Assembly (NCBI GenBank): GCA_900540495.1
Contig: UQGA01000010.1
Location: 1 to 64,000 of the forward strand
DNA: 64,000 nt
Reading direction: 5' to 3'
DNA from: an uncultured Eubacteriales bacterium
GTDB taxonomy: Bacteria; Bacillota; Clostridia; Christensenellales; CAG-138
The notes beneath the pieces are model-generated. The model was not told the origin of the DNA. It saw only the letters and a list, made by a program, of their open reading frames with translations, and did no database searches. The first letter of the stretch is position 1, and each line of letters starts with the position of its first letter. Of the stretch, positions 25,384 through 33,194 are shown piece by piece. A program made the position numbers and the translations under genes.

Positions 25384-26339
25384 AGCAATTCACCTCCCCA
25401 GGCGTCTGACGCGAGCAGCGCCGTGCCCACGGCATTATCGCTGGAAAGCGCGCTCTCCCCAAAGGAAAGGCGCACGCGCCCCTGCAGGCGCGATGCAAGC
25501 AGTTCCCGCAGCAACACGCTCGATGCTACTCCCCCAGCGGCCAGTGCGTCCTTGCAACCGGTCTCCTGCGCGGCGGACAGGAGTATCCGGGAAAGTGTGC
25601 GCGCCAGAAAATCATAGATGGCGTAGGCCACCTCCTCGGGCGGCGTACCGCCCCTGAGCAGGCGAAACGCCTGCGCCTCCGCGCCCGAAAATGAACAGTT
25701 CAGGGCGCGCACAGACGAAGGAATGCGAATCAAACGCTCCTGCGCGCGGCGGGCCAACGCTTCAAAACGTGCGCCACAGGGAAACGGCAACCCCATGGCG
25801 ACGCCCACGCGGTCCACAAGCTGGCCTGCATGCAGGTCGCTGGAAGCGCCAAGCGGCGTCGCTTCTCCGAGACCGCCGGCCGCCGGCCGAACGAGGAGCA
25901 GATCAGTCGTACCGCCGGAAAGATGCAGCGCAAGGAAACAATCCGATAAAAGAAGCGCCTCGTTGCCAAGCAGCGCGGCGCGCAGATGGCCGGCCTGATG
26001 GTTGGTCACCATGAGCGGAACGTCAAGCGCGCCCGCAACCGACCTCGCCGCAAGCTGGCCGGCGAGAAACACCGGCATGTAGGAGTCCGGCGCGGCAGTG
26101 GGCGAGACGCTTACCGCGACCGCGCGCACAAGCCGCCTGTCGATATGGGAAAACAGCGCATCGAGCAGCGGCGGCAGGTTGCGGTTGTGCTGGAACAGCG
26201 CGTCGCTCTGCCGCAAGCCGCGCCCGCCGTGCGGCACGTCGAGCACCTTCCGCTCGTCCACCACAACGCCATCCCTGCCGGCACAGGCAACGGAGGTGGT
26301 ATAGCAGCTTGTATCAAAGCCGAGGCAATACCCGCTCAT
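25380..26339 (-). CDS. TsaD/Kae1-like M22 protein, second-paralogue type
   Basis: ASKHA-fold protein of the Kae1/TsaD family (319 residues from MSGYCLGFDTSC). TsaD makes threonylcarbamoyl-A37 in tRNA. The metal-binding HxxxH is present (VTNHQAGHLRAA) and the ATP loop is LHLSGGTTDLLLV. However, the gene is linked to nusB and xseA rather than tsaB/tsaE, and it lacks several canonical TsaD segments, so it probably belongs to the uncharacterised Clostridia paralogue annotated as O-sialoglycoprotein endopeptidase. The start at 26339 overlaps the nusB stop; the longer frame lies inside nusB. Confidence 0.75.
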   Translation of the reverse strand: MSGYCLGFDTSCYTTSVACAGRDGVVVDERKVLDVPHGGRGLRQSDALFQHNRNLPPLLDALFSHIDRRLVRAVAVSVSPTAAPDSYMPVFLAGQLAARSVAGALDVPLMVTNHQAGHLRAALLGNEALLLSDCFLALHLSGGTTDLLLVRPAAGGLGEATPLGASSDLHAGQLVDRVGVAMGLPFPCGARFEALARRAQERLIRIPSSVRALNCSFSGAEAQAFRLLRGGTPPEEVAYAIYDFLARTLSRILLSAAQETGCKDALAAGGVASSVLLRELLASRLQGRVRLSFGESALSSDNAVGTALLASDAWGGELL

Positions 26340-26755
26340 TCGACAGGCGTGGCGCAATGTTCCCGGGCGACGACGCCAAGGATGCCGTTGATAAAGGCGA
26401 AAGACTTTTCGCCGCCAAACCGTTTGGCCAGTTCGACCGCCTCGTTGATCGCCGCGCCGCAGGGCACGTCGTCCCGATACAGCATCTCGTATATTGCCAC
26501 CCGAAGGATGGACAGATCGACCCGGGCTATCCGGTCGATCGTCCAATCAATCGCGTGAGAAGCGACGATAGCATCCAGCTCGCCGGCATGCGCCTCCACG
26601 CCACGGGCGAGCTCCTCCGCAAAGGCGGCATCCTTCTCGTCGAGCGGTTCGGCTACGCCGGACTTTTCCAGTACGGCGGCGGGCGTATCCTCCCCGCCCA
26701 ACAGGCGGGAATAGGTGAGCTTCATTGCGACCTCACGGGCCAGGGATCTGCTCAT
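26336..26755 (-). CDS. nusB: transcription antitermination factor NusB
   Basis: All-helical RNA-binding protein that, with NusE, NusA and NusG, prevents premature termination in rRNA operons. The 139 residues match in length and end with the typical AINEAVELAKRFGGEKSFAFINGILG. It overlaps both the DUF2273 gene before it and the TsaD-like gene after it by four bases, so the run is tightly coupled. Confidence 0.95.
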   Translation of the reverse strand: MSRSLAREVAMKLTYSRLLGGEDTPAAVLEKSGVAEPLDEKDAAFAEELARGVEAHAGELDAIVASHAIDWTIDRIARVDLSILRVAIYEMLYRDDVPCGAAINEAVELAKRFGGEKSFAFINGILGVVAREHCATPVE

Positions 26756-26991
26756 GCGTTGTGTTCCTTACTGAATATCCTGTTGATCATGCGACGAGCC
26801 AGGTCCTTCATACGGCCAGACCCGCGCTTGTCCAGTTCCCGGCCGAGGACGAACCCGCAACCGACGGTCAAACACAGCAGCAGCGTGCGCCAAAAGCCGA
26901 TCGTCAGCAGCAGGATGCCGCACAACAGCCCGGCTGCAGTGCAGAGCACCGACCATTTATGCCCCATGACAAACTCCCGCAGCTCGCGCAT
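26752..26991 (-). CDS. DUF2273 small membrane protein
   Basis: A 79-residue protein with two hydrophobic segments (about 14-33 and 35-49) and a basic, amphipathic C-terminus. DUF2273 proteins are nearly always encoded between amaP and nusB or beside Asp23, exactly as here, and are thought to belong to the Asp23 envelope-stress complex. It overlaps nusB at ATGA and starts 9 bases after amaP. Confidence 0.75.
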   Translation of the reverse strand: MRELREFVMGHKWSVLCTAAGLLCGILLLTIGFWRTLLLCLTVGCGFVLGRELDKRGSGRMKDLARRMINRIFSKEHNA

Positions 26992-27000
26992 ATCGGCTCC

Positions 27001-27570
27001 TTACTCCACGCGGGAAACCCCGCCGGCAGGCACGGCATTCATGCTCTCCACAAGGATATCGGCGCTGTGTACATGCACGCCCGTAAGACTCTCGATGTAT
27101 GTTTTCAGGCTCTCCTGCAGTTCCTGCGTGAGCTTGACGGCATCGGTGTCCGGCAACACATGCAGGCGGACGCCGATGGATATGCCGTCCTCCGCGACGC
27201 GCACGTTTGTAAAGCAGTCCCGCACGCGCGCCTGTGCGCGGCAGTGGCGCTGTACCATGCTGTCGATGGCGGGCAGCGTAATGAACGCACCGCCGATCTC
27301 GCTCTGGCGGATCAGCGCCGTCGTGGGTTGGATGGGCGTTTTTGCACTGCGGCCGGCGAACAGCAACTTAATCGAAATGGCAAGCAGCAACAGGCCGACG
27401 CCGGCAAGAATCAGCGCGTTCTCCCACGCATAGTAGAACAGCGAAATCAGCCCGGTGACCATCTCCTCCGTGATGAGGTTGGCCGCCATGCCGAAGAGCA
27501 CAAAAGAAAATACGATGACGATGATCAGCAGCAGCGCAAGCAGCACGCGATCAAATATACTGAGCTTCAT
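27001..27570 (-). CDS. amaP: AmaP, Asp23-family membrane anchor protein
   Basis: Two N-terminal membrane segments (about 8-30 and 45-70) precede an Asp23-like domain (residues 90-175, ITLPAIDSMVQRHCRAQ, DGISIGVRLHVLPDTDAV). AmaP anchors Asp23 to the membrane in Staphylococcus. It is encoded 96 bases after asp23 and just before the DUF2273 gene, the usual three-gene set; the 189-residue length is typical. Confidence 0.85.
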   Translation of the reverse strand: MKLSIFDRVLLALLLIIVIVFSFVLFGMAANLITEEMVTGLISLFYYAWENALILAGVGLLLLAISIKLLFAGRSAKTPIQPTTALIRQSEIGGAFITLPAIDSMVQRHCRAQARVRDCFTNVRVAEDGISIGVRLHVLPDTDAVKLTQELQESLKTYIESLTGVHVHSADILVESMNAVPAGGVSRVE

Positions 27571-27666
27571 GCGGTGGTTTCCCCTTTCCTTTACATCTTC
27601 CGTAAACGAGGCGAGGCGTATGCGCTACACCCCGCCCTGCACATCATTCATCAGGAGACACGCATG

Positions 27667-28125
27667 TTATTTGACGCGCGGCGGCTCCGGCAGCTTTTCC
27701 TCCTTGGGCGGCTTCTCCTTCTTTTCCTTCTTCTCCTTCTCGGGTTCGGCCGGCTTTTCAAACACGACGGACTGCACGTACACGTTGACCTCCACCACGC
27801 GCAGGCCCGTCATGGTTTCGATGGCGTTCTTGATCGCGTTCTGGAGGTTCTGGCACACGTCCTGAATGGCAAAGCCGTAGCGCACATTGATGGAAATGTC
27901 CACGGCGGCTTCTTCGCTGCCGACCTCGACCTTGACGCCCTTGGTCAGATTCTTCTTGCCGAGCATCTCCGTGATGCCCTCGACCACGCCGCCGCTCATG
28001 CCGGCAACGCCCGCCACATCAGCCGCAGCCAGCGCCGCGATGGTTGCTATGACGTCATCTGCAAATATAATCTTACCGCTGTCGGCGTTTTTGACTTCGA
28101 GTCCAGTTTCTACGCTATCCGCCAT
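27667..28125 (-). CDS. Asp23/Gls24 family envelope stress protein
   Basis: Cytoplasmic, membrane-proximal protein of the Asp23 family, 152 residues. The core reads GKIIFADDVIATIAALAAADVAGVAGM and VDISINVRYGFAIQDVCQNLQNAIKNAIE. The last 25 residues are a Lys/Glu/Pro-rich tail, uncommon in short members. Its own promoter lies upstream, with an AAGGAGG ribosome site. It heads the asp23-amaP-DUF2273-nusB transcript. Confidence 0.9.
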   Translation of the reverse strand: MADSVETGLEVKNADSGKIIFADDVIATIAALAAADVAGVAGMSGGVVEGITEMLGKKNLTKGVKVEVGSEEAAVDISINVRYGFAIQDVCQNLQNAIKNAIETMTGLRVVEVNVYVQSVVFEKPAEPEKEKKEKKEKPPKEEKLPEPPRVK

Positions 28126-28154
28126 ACTATCAGCCTCCTTCGATATTTGTATTC

Positions 28155-28183
28155 ATTATATCAGTAAATCGGAGCGATGTAAA
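28155..28183 (-). promoter_or_regulatory. promoter of the asp23 operon
   Basis: TTTACA (28178-28183), 17 bases, TATAAT (28155-28160) on the minus strand, start near 28148, leader about 23 bases with AAGGAGG. Confidence 0.7.
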
Positions 28184-28217
28184 GCAAATACCGCATGAAT
28201 CGGCGTTCGGCAAGCCT

Positions 28218-28751
28218 CTACGCCGTCGTGACCTTGACGTTTTCCGCCGGTTCCCCCGTCTCGCGCATCACGATGTCGAGCACCTGCGCAACCTGTTCGT
28301 CTGTAAGAGACTCCGCCGACAGGATGACGTTAACAGAACCGGCATGCAGCGTCACGGCCGCATCCGCAAATCCCTTGGCCTTGAGCAGGCTCTCCACAGT
28401 CAGCTCTTTCTCCATGTTGGTGACAATATCCAGCTTTTGCTGCTGTGCGTCGGAGAGCGTCTCCTGGTCGGCGCCCTGTTCGATGATCGCGTCAAGGTAA
28501 TCGATCTCCTTTTCGCGCGTCGTGTCCCGATCTGCCCGGAAAGCCGCAAAGAAATTCTGCGTGCCGCTGGCGCCGGTGGACACCACATCCTCCCCACCCT
28601 GCTCGGAGGGCGGCTGTTCCCCTGCCTGCCCGTCGGCGCTGTTGCCGATGATGATATTGGCCACGACCGCTCCGCACAGCAACAGTGCGACCCCGAACAA
28701 CGTCCACACCTTTTTGTTCCACCGGATATGGAACCCACTCCACTTTTTCAT
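28218..28751 (-). CDS. spoIIIAH: stage III sporulation protein AH
   Basis: Mother-cell component of the A-Q feeding channel; its ectodomain, similar to YscJ/FliF rings, pairs with SpoIIQ of the forespore. The 177 residues have one membrane segment (about 15-33), a low-complexity linker, a helical stretch around an AFRADRDTTREKEIDYLDAII motif, and a C-terminal ring-building domain (VESLLKAKGFADAAVTLHAGSVNVI). It is the last gene of the spoIIIA operon. Confidence 0.9.
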   Translation of the reverse strand: MKKWSGFHIRWNKKVWTLFGVALLLCGAVVANIIIGNSADGQAGEQPPSEQGGEDVVSTGASGTQNFFAAFRADRDTTREKEIDYLDAIIEQGADQETLSDAQQQKLDIVTNMEKELTVESLLKAKGFADAAVTLHAGSVNVILSAESLTDEQVAQVLDIVMRETGEPAENVKVTTA

Positions 28752-28763
28752 AGCTACCCCTCC

Positions 28764-29384
28764 TTACTGATTTGGCTGCGCGCTCCGCTCAAATACTTCG
28801 ATCTTTGAAAGCGGGATGTCGAGCACGGCGCGCACGGCGCGCTGCAGGTCGAGCTTCACCGTAACGTCCGCGGCGCCCTCTGCCACGACAATGACGCCGC
28901 GCACCACCGGTTCAATCTCCTTGAGCACGATGGGCTCGTTTCCGTCGCTTCCGGAGACGGTGGCCGGCTGCGTGCTTTCGGTTGACTGTTGCGACGAGCT
29001 GCTGCGCCCGTCTTCGCTCGATTCCGAGCCGGTGCTGTTGACATTGGTGGTCATGGCTGGCACAATCTCCGGTCCCGTGTCGTATGTGATCATCACATCC
29101 ACCCGGCCGGCGCCGCGGATACAGGAGAGCACCTCCTGCAGCCGGGTCTCCAGATCATCCGTTGTCAGCGACGCCTGCACCTGCACCGTCTGCTGCCCGG
29201 TCTGCGTCTTTCCTTCCGTGCCAACGCTTGTGCCGGCGAAATACAGCGCGACAACCAGCACCGCAACGCCGCCATAGACCGCCAACTCCACCCTGCGATC
29301 CGCACGCATCCGCCTCAAAAGCCGCTGCCAAAGGCCGGCCCCATCCGCCGGGCGCGTTGCGCCCACGCCTGCTTCCCGATCCAT
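28764..29384 (-). CDS. spoIIIAG: stage III sporulation protein AG
   Basis: Ring-forming channel component. The 206 residues have a membrane segment (about 33-50) and a periplasmic domain with DDLETRLQEVLSCIRGAGRVDVMITYDTG. A Ser/Thr/Glu-rich insertion (about 115-145) precedes VVRGVIVVAEGAADVTVKLDLQRAVRAVLDIPLSKIEVF, the typical C-terminal part. It sits between the shortened spoIIIAF and spoIIIAH. Confidence 0.92.
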   Translation of the reverse strand: MDREAGVGATRPADGAGLWQRLLRRMRADRRVELAVYGGVAVLVVALYFAGTSVGTEGKTQTGQQTVQVQASLTTDDLETRLQEVLSCIRGAGRVDVMITYDTGPEIVPAMTTNVNSTGSESSEDGRSSSSQQSTESTQPATVSGSDGNEPIVLKEIEPVVRGVIVVAEGAADVTVKLDLQRAVRAVLDIPLSKIEVFERSAQPNQ

Positions 29385-29448
29385 AGGTATCCTTTCCGTC
29401 CCGGCCGGTCAAGCCGATACGGCCCCGGCGGGACCTGTCTTTCAAAAT

Positions 29449-29628
29449 TTATACGTTCCATGCGCCAAATATGCCCATGATCTGCGACGCGACAGCCGAC
29501 ACCAGCGACAACCCGATGGCCGTCGCCGTTGCGGACCGCAGACCGCCTTCCGGCGTCATCAGCTCCGCTGCCGCCGCCAGCAGCGCCATCACGGCCAGGC
29601 GGATGAACAACGCCAAGAACTGCTCCAT
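29449..29628 (-). CDS. spoIIIAF: miniature SpoIIIAF, 59 residues
   Basis: A small open frame in the spoIIIAF position, between spoIIIAE and spoIIIAG. It starts at ATG 29628 with GGGGGAATC as ribosome site and ends at TAA 29449. The peptide begins MEQFLALFIRLAVMALLAAA, has an acidic-proline break (AELMTPEGGLRSA) and a second hydrophobic segment (AIGLSLVSAVASQIMGIF). This mirrors the two N-terminal membrane helices of SpoIIIAF, but the usual soluble C-terminal domain (about 140 residues) is absent. There is no frameshifted remnant in the 64 bases before spoIIIAG, so it looks like true reduction rather than a recent break. Confidence 0.7.
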   Translation of the reverse strand: MEQFLALFIRLAVMALLAAAAELMTPEGGLRSATATAIGLSLVSAVASQIMGIFGAWNV

Positions 29629-29642
29629 ACGATTCCCCCGTT

Positions 29643-30896
29643 CTAAACGACCATCGAAATACCGGTCAGCCCCGTCAGCAATGCCACGGTTATGAGGAAC
29701 ATCAGCGCCACCGACAGCGTGGCGGCAAACAGAAACGAGAACATATCCGCCGCCGCCGCATACATCGCCGGCAACTGTGCGCCGGCAATCGGCTCCGACA
29801 ACGCTCCGGCAAGGCGCAGCAGCAACATCTGCACGGCAAGGCGAAGCAAGGGGAGCAGCGCGACCGAAACCGTCAGCAAAATCGCCGCAAGTCCCGCTGC
29901 GTTCTTGACCAGCAAGGCGCAGCCAAGCATGGTATCCATCGTGCCGGAGACCATGCCGCCAACCATCGGCACGAGGCTCGAGGCGGCGTATTTTGCCGTG
30001 CGGATCGCCACGCCGTCATAAGCTGCGGCGGTCATGCCGCGTACAGCCGTGGTCCCCACATAGAGCACGGATACCGCGCCGATGATCCATTTTGCCAGCC
30101 GCTTGAGGAGCCCGGCCGTTTCTCCCATGCGCACATGCGGGCTGAGCGCGCCGATCAGGCCGATTACGCCGCCCGCCACGGCAAGCGGCACCACCCCAGC
30201 CCGCATGACGCCCACGACCGTGCCGCAAAGCGCAGTCATTGCCGGCTGAAACACGCCGGCGGATGCAACGCCGCCAATCGCGGTCAACAGCAGCATCAAC
30301 ACCGGCAATGCCAGCTGCATGAACGTGGACAGGGAGTCCATGCAGGACAGCACGAGCGCGACCGGCGAGAGCGAGGCCGCCAGCACTGCGGCAAGCGCAA
30401 AGCAGCGGCAGACAAAACCGGCGACGTCCTGCACGCCCGTCTCACGTCCTACGGAGAGCGACTGCACCATCCCTGTGAGAAAGGACAGACCTACCAGGGT
30501 CAGCAGCAGGCCGGCAGAGGCTCGCGCCTCATCGAGCAAGAGCGCGCCGAGCGCATCCAGCAGCGGATCAATGCCCGTCTCCGGTCCCGCGGCCGCCCAT
30601 GAGCCGATGAGCGTTTCCAAATCTGCATCCGCCCAAAGCGCCCGGATATTCTCCGGCAACGTCGCCAGAAACGCCTGCCATTGCGACAAATCCAATTCGC
30701 CAAGCCAGGCGTCCACGCCGTCCTCAATGGAGATGTCCCCCGTTTCCCCCGCGTCTCCCTCGCCGGACTCGTCGCTGCCCGCAGCAGCCATCTCCCCGCT
30801 CAAGGCAGCCTCCCACTGCGCCAGTGCGGGCCGGGCAGCGGTCAAGATCCAAAGCGCGAGCAGCAACGCGAACAAAGGGAACCCCCGCCCTCTCAC
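29643..30896 (-). CDS. spoIIIAE: stage III sporulation protein AE
   Basis: Large polytopic protein of the SpoIIIA complex. From GTG 30896, which overlaps the spoIIIAD stop, there are 417 residues: a signal-like N-terminus (PLFALLLALWILTAARPALA), an acidic ectodomain of about 90 residues, then seven or eight membrane segments including VVGVMRAGVVPLAVAGGVIG and MVGGMVSGTMDTMLGCALLVK. A TTG eight codons in has a better-placed GGGCGGGGG, so the start is uncertain. The frame remains open far upstream in spoIIIAD and should not be used. Confidence 0.9.
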   Translation of the reverse strand: MRGRGFPLFALLLALWILTAARPALAQWEAALSGEMAAAGSDESGEGDAGETGDISIEDGVDAWLGELDLSQWQAFLATLPENIRALWADADLETLIGSWAAAGPETGIDPLLDALGALLLDEARASAGLLLTLVGLSFLTGMVQSLSVGRETGVQDVAGFVCRCFALAAVLAASLSPVALVLSCMDSLSTFMQLALPVLMLLLTAIGGVASAGVFQPAMTALCGTVVGVMRAGVVPLAVAGGVIGLIGALSPHVRMGETAGLLKRLAKWIIGAVSVLYVGTTAVRGMTAAAYDGVAIRTAKYAASSLVPMVGGMVSGTMDTMLGCALLVKNAAGLAAILLTVSVALLPLLRLAVQMLLLRLAGALSEPIAGAQLPAMYAAAADMFSFLFAATLSVALMFLITVALLTGLTGISMVV

Positions 30897-31291
30897 GGCG
30901 CTGCCCGGCGCAGCAACTCTGCTGCTGCGGAAAGCATGGCGACCGCTGCGGGCAACGCCGCCGACAGAATCAAAATCCGGCCCGCCAGCTCCACCTTTGC
31001 GGCTGCCGCCGATTCGCCCGCATCCCGACAGATCTGCACGCCGAACTGCGCCAGATAGGCCACGCCGATGATCTTGAGCAGCACCCCGAGATAGCCGTCG
31101 TCCACGCCGTACTGCTGCGCAACCGTGCGCAGCGTATCGATCACCCCCGTCAGTTCGCCCACGACGCTGAGCAGCACGACGATGCCTGTGGATACGCCGA
31201 TGAGCAGCGACAACTCCGGGCGAAAGCTGCGCACGGTGACGGCAAGCGTTACGCCGAGTACCGCCAACCCAACGATTGTAAAGATGCGCAC
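30893..31291 (-). CDS. spoIIIAD: stage III sporulation protein AD
   Basis: A 132-residue protein with four membrane segments and little soluble sequence. The pair SpoIIIAC/AD resembles secretion-channel export components. Typical features are FRPELSLLIGVSTGIVVLLSVVGEL and LLKIIGVAYLAQFGVQICRDAGES, the family's most conserved stretch. It overlaps spoIIIAE at GTGA. Confidence 0.94.
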   Translation of the reverse strand: MRIFTIVGLAVLGVTLAVTVRSFRPELSLLIGVSTGIVVLLSVVGELTGVIDTLRTVAQQYGVDDGYLGVLLKIIGVAYLAQFGVQICRDAGESAAAAKVELAGRILILSAALPAAVAMLSAAAELLRRAAP

Positions 31292-31343
31292 GCAGCCAGC
31301 CTCCTTTCACTCGCGCCCGGCCCCGGGCCTGCCCGCAGGCGCG

Positions 31344-31541
31344 TCAATACAGATTGAACACCTGTCGCACGCTGTTGAGCAGCTCCTCCACCATGTCGAG
31401 CATCATGAGCAGCCCGATGATCAACCCGGCGATGGCGGCAATCGTTGCGATCTCATCCCGGCCGCTCTGCTTGAGCAACTGGGTCACGATGGCGGCAATC
31501 ACGCCAACGCTGGCAATTTTGAACAGGATCTCGACCCCCAT
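31344..31541 (-). CDS. spoIIIAC: stage III sporulation protein AC
   Basis: A 65-residue protein with two membrane helices, from MGVEILFKIASVGVIAAIV to SVRQVFNLY, matching SpoIIIAC in length and in the motif LLKQSGRDEIATIAAIAGLI. The start at 31541 is chosen because the preceding 28 codons overlap spoIIIAB and are not family-like. It is followed by spoIIIAD after 52 bases. Confidence 0.94.
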   Translation of the reverse strand: MGVEILFKIASVGVIAAIVTQLLKQSGRDEIATIAAIAGLIIGLLMMLDMVEELLNSVRQVFNLY

Positions 31542-31551
31542 ATGCACCTCG

Positions 31552-32067
31552 TCACAGCAGTAATATGGCGACCGCCGCGCCGCACAGCACGCCCATCGCG
31601 CGGTAGACGCGGCCCTTGCTGCCATAGGCTGCGCCCGCCTCCTCCCGTCTTCGTTCTAATTCCGCGAGCGCCAGGTTTGCGTTTTGTTGCTCCCCGTGCA
31701 GCGCGGCGGAGCCAAGCACGCCCATGAATGCGCGCAGCACCTCACGATCGCCGGGATGCAGTGCGGCGAACGCACGGTCGTGCAGCAAGGCCCAGTCCTC
31801 GGCCGATCCCCATGCCTCCGGTGGCGCCGCTCCCCTTTGCAGCGCCGCCGCAAACGCTTTTAGTACGGGCGATGCAACGCCGCAGGCGCCATCGCCGACC
31901 ACGCGCCACAGCGGAAGCCGCTCGTATTCCATGCGCAGGAGCATCCGGCGGACAGCCGCGGTGAGATCGCCCAGCATGTTGCGGCGCAGGGCCAGCCGGG
32001 CGGCGCTGCTGCGGCCAAGCAGAACGCCGCACAGGAAAACCGCCGTCACGAGGAGCGGCCGGGCCAT
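31552..32067 (-). CDS. spoIIIAB: stage III sporulation protein AB
   Basis: A 171-residue protein with an N-terminal membrane helix (3-18), a soluble helical domain resembling type II secretion protein GspF (NMLGDLTAAVRRMLLRMEYERLPL), and a C-terminal membrane helix. It overlaps the end of spoIIIAA by 22 bases, consistent with coupled translation. Confidence 0.92.
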   Translation of the reverse strand: MARPLLVTAVFLCGVLLGRSSAARLALRRNMLGDLTAAVRRMLLRMEYERLPLWRVVGDGACGVASPVLKAFAAALQRGAAPPEAWGSAEDWALLHDRAFAALHPGDREVLRAFMGVLGSAALHGEQQNANLALAELERRREEAGAAYGSKGRVYRAMGVLCGAAVAILLL

Positions 32068-33017
32068 ACCGCATCCTCCGCCGCAAGCTGGCGCAACTCG
32101 CCGTTGAACAGGCCCTCCACCGTACCGGCCCCACGGCTGCGCCCAAGCAGAACATAACGATCGAACAGCCGCGCCCGCAGCAGTTCCCGCAGCGGCGCGC
32201 GCGCCAGCAACGTTTCCGGGCTGCCGGCATGCACGCCCGCCAACAGGCGCACGCCGCAGGCTGCCGTTTCCTGCGCGGCTTGCACATCCTCGTCGGTACT
32301 CAATTCGTCGGCCACGAGCACCTCCGGCGACATGGTCGTGACCAGCAGCCGCATGCCGGCCGCCTTTGCACAGCCCGAAAGCACGTCCGTCCGCGGTCCC
32401 AGGTCAAACTGCGGCACCCCGCGCAGGCATCCCGCCAGCTCAAACCGCGTATCCACCACGGCCACGCGGCACGGCCGCACGCCGGGGCCTCCCTGCGCAC
32501 AGGCCCGGGCGAGATCGCGCAGCAGAGTGGTCTTGCCACACCCGGGCGAGGAGAGCACCAGCGTGGAGAGCGGCAGCCCCGTGCCGTCCGCCAAAAGCGG
32601 CAGCACCGGCGTCGCCGCGCCTTCCACCGCACGGCTGATGCGAAAGTTCAACGATGTAACGTCCGTCAGATGCGCGAGCACGCCGCCCTGTCCGATGGCT
32701 CGCCCGCACACGCCGACGCGATAGCCGCCGGGCAAGGTCACAAAACCGCTCTTGAGCTCCTCCTCCCAGGCATAAAGCGACTGTTCGCACACGCGCGCAA
32801 GCGTATCGGCGCAGTCCCGCGCGCTTACGGCCGCGCGGCCGCCCACGGCGTAGATCAGCCGTTCATAACCTGTGAAGCAGAGTTGCAGCGGCTGTCCGGC
32901 GCGCAGGCGTATCTCTTCCAGCGGCGATTCCCCGTCCACCGAGGCGAGCATCTCCTGTACGCGAAGCGGCAGATACGGCTTGAGATCCTCCTTCCAGTTT
33001 CGTTGCTGCATCTTCAT
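32046..33017 (-). CDS. spoIIIAA: stage III sporulation protein AA, ATPase
   Basis: AAA+ ATPase related to secretion ATPases, which powers the SpoIIIA feeding apparatus in the mother cell. Walker A is SSPGCGKTTLL (about residue 155), Walker B is EVLVADELS, and the C-terminal region contains GVHAGSPETLLARAPLRELL. At 323 residues it is of normal length. It is the first gene of the locus, with a promoter-like sequence of sigma-E type upstream. Confidence 0.95.
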   Translation of the reverse strand: MKMQQRNWKEDLKPYLPLRVQEMLASVDGESPLEEIRLRAGQPLQLCFTGYERLIYAVGGRAAVSARDCADTLARVCEQSLYAWEEELKSGFVTLPGGYRVGVCGRAIGQGGVLAHLTDVTSLNFRISRAVEGAATPVLPLLADGTGLPLSTLVLSSPGCGKTTLLRDLARACAQGGPGVRPCRVAVVDTRFELAGCLRGVPQFDLGPRTDVLSGCAKAAGMRLLVTTMSPEVLVADELSTDEDVQAAQETAACGVRLLAGVHAGSPETLLARAPLRELLRARLFDRYVLLGRSRGAGTVEGLFNGELRQLAAEDAVWPGRSS

Positions 33018-33073
33018 TTGTCAGCTCCTTTCCTTCATGGGGCAGCGGATGGCCCGTCAGGCCCGTCCAACAC

Positions 33074-33103
33074 ACTATATGTAGGCAAAACGGCGTATAT
33101 TTC
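33074..33103 (-). promoter_or_regulatory. possible sigma-E promoter of spoIIIA
   Basis: On the minus strand GAAATATA (33096-33103), 14 bases, CATATAGT (33074-33081). This resembles the sigma-E pattern (a -35 around AATA, 14-base spacing, -10 CATACAnT), and spoIIIA is sigma-E dependent in B. subtilis. By-eye match only. Confidence 0.5.
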
Positions 33104-33105
33104 AC

Positions 33106-33134
33106 TTGTGGAAAAAGAAAAATCGGGTTAAAAT
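33106..33134 (+). promoter_or_regulatory. promoter of the DNA methyltransferase
   Basis: TTGTGG (33106-33111), 17 bases, TAAAAT (33129-33134), start near 33141, leader about 54 bases with GGAGGG before ATG 33195. It runs divergently from the spoIIIA promoter. Confidence 0.5.
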
Positions 33135-33194
33135 AATGAAAGAAGCAAATCAGAACGCAAACCGCACGATGAAACCTGGAAATGGAGGGTAACT

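Noticed and set aside
29643..31310. 555-residue form of SpoIIIAE
   Set aside because: The first 138 codons overlap spoIIIAD in another frame and are not family-like; the real start is near 30896.
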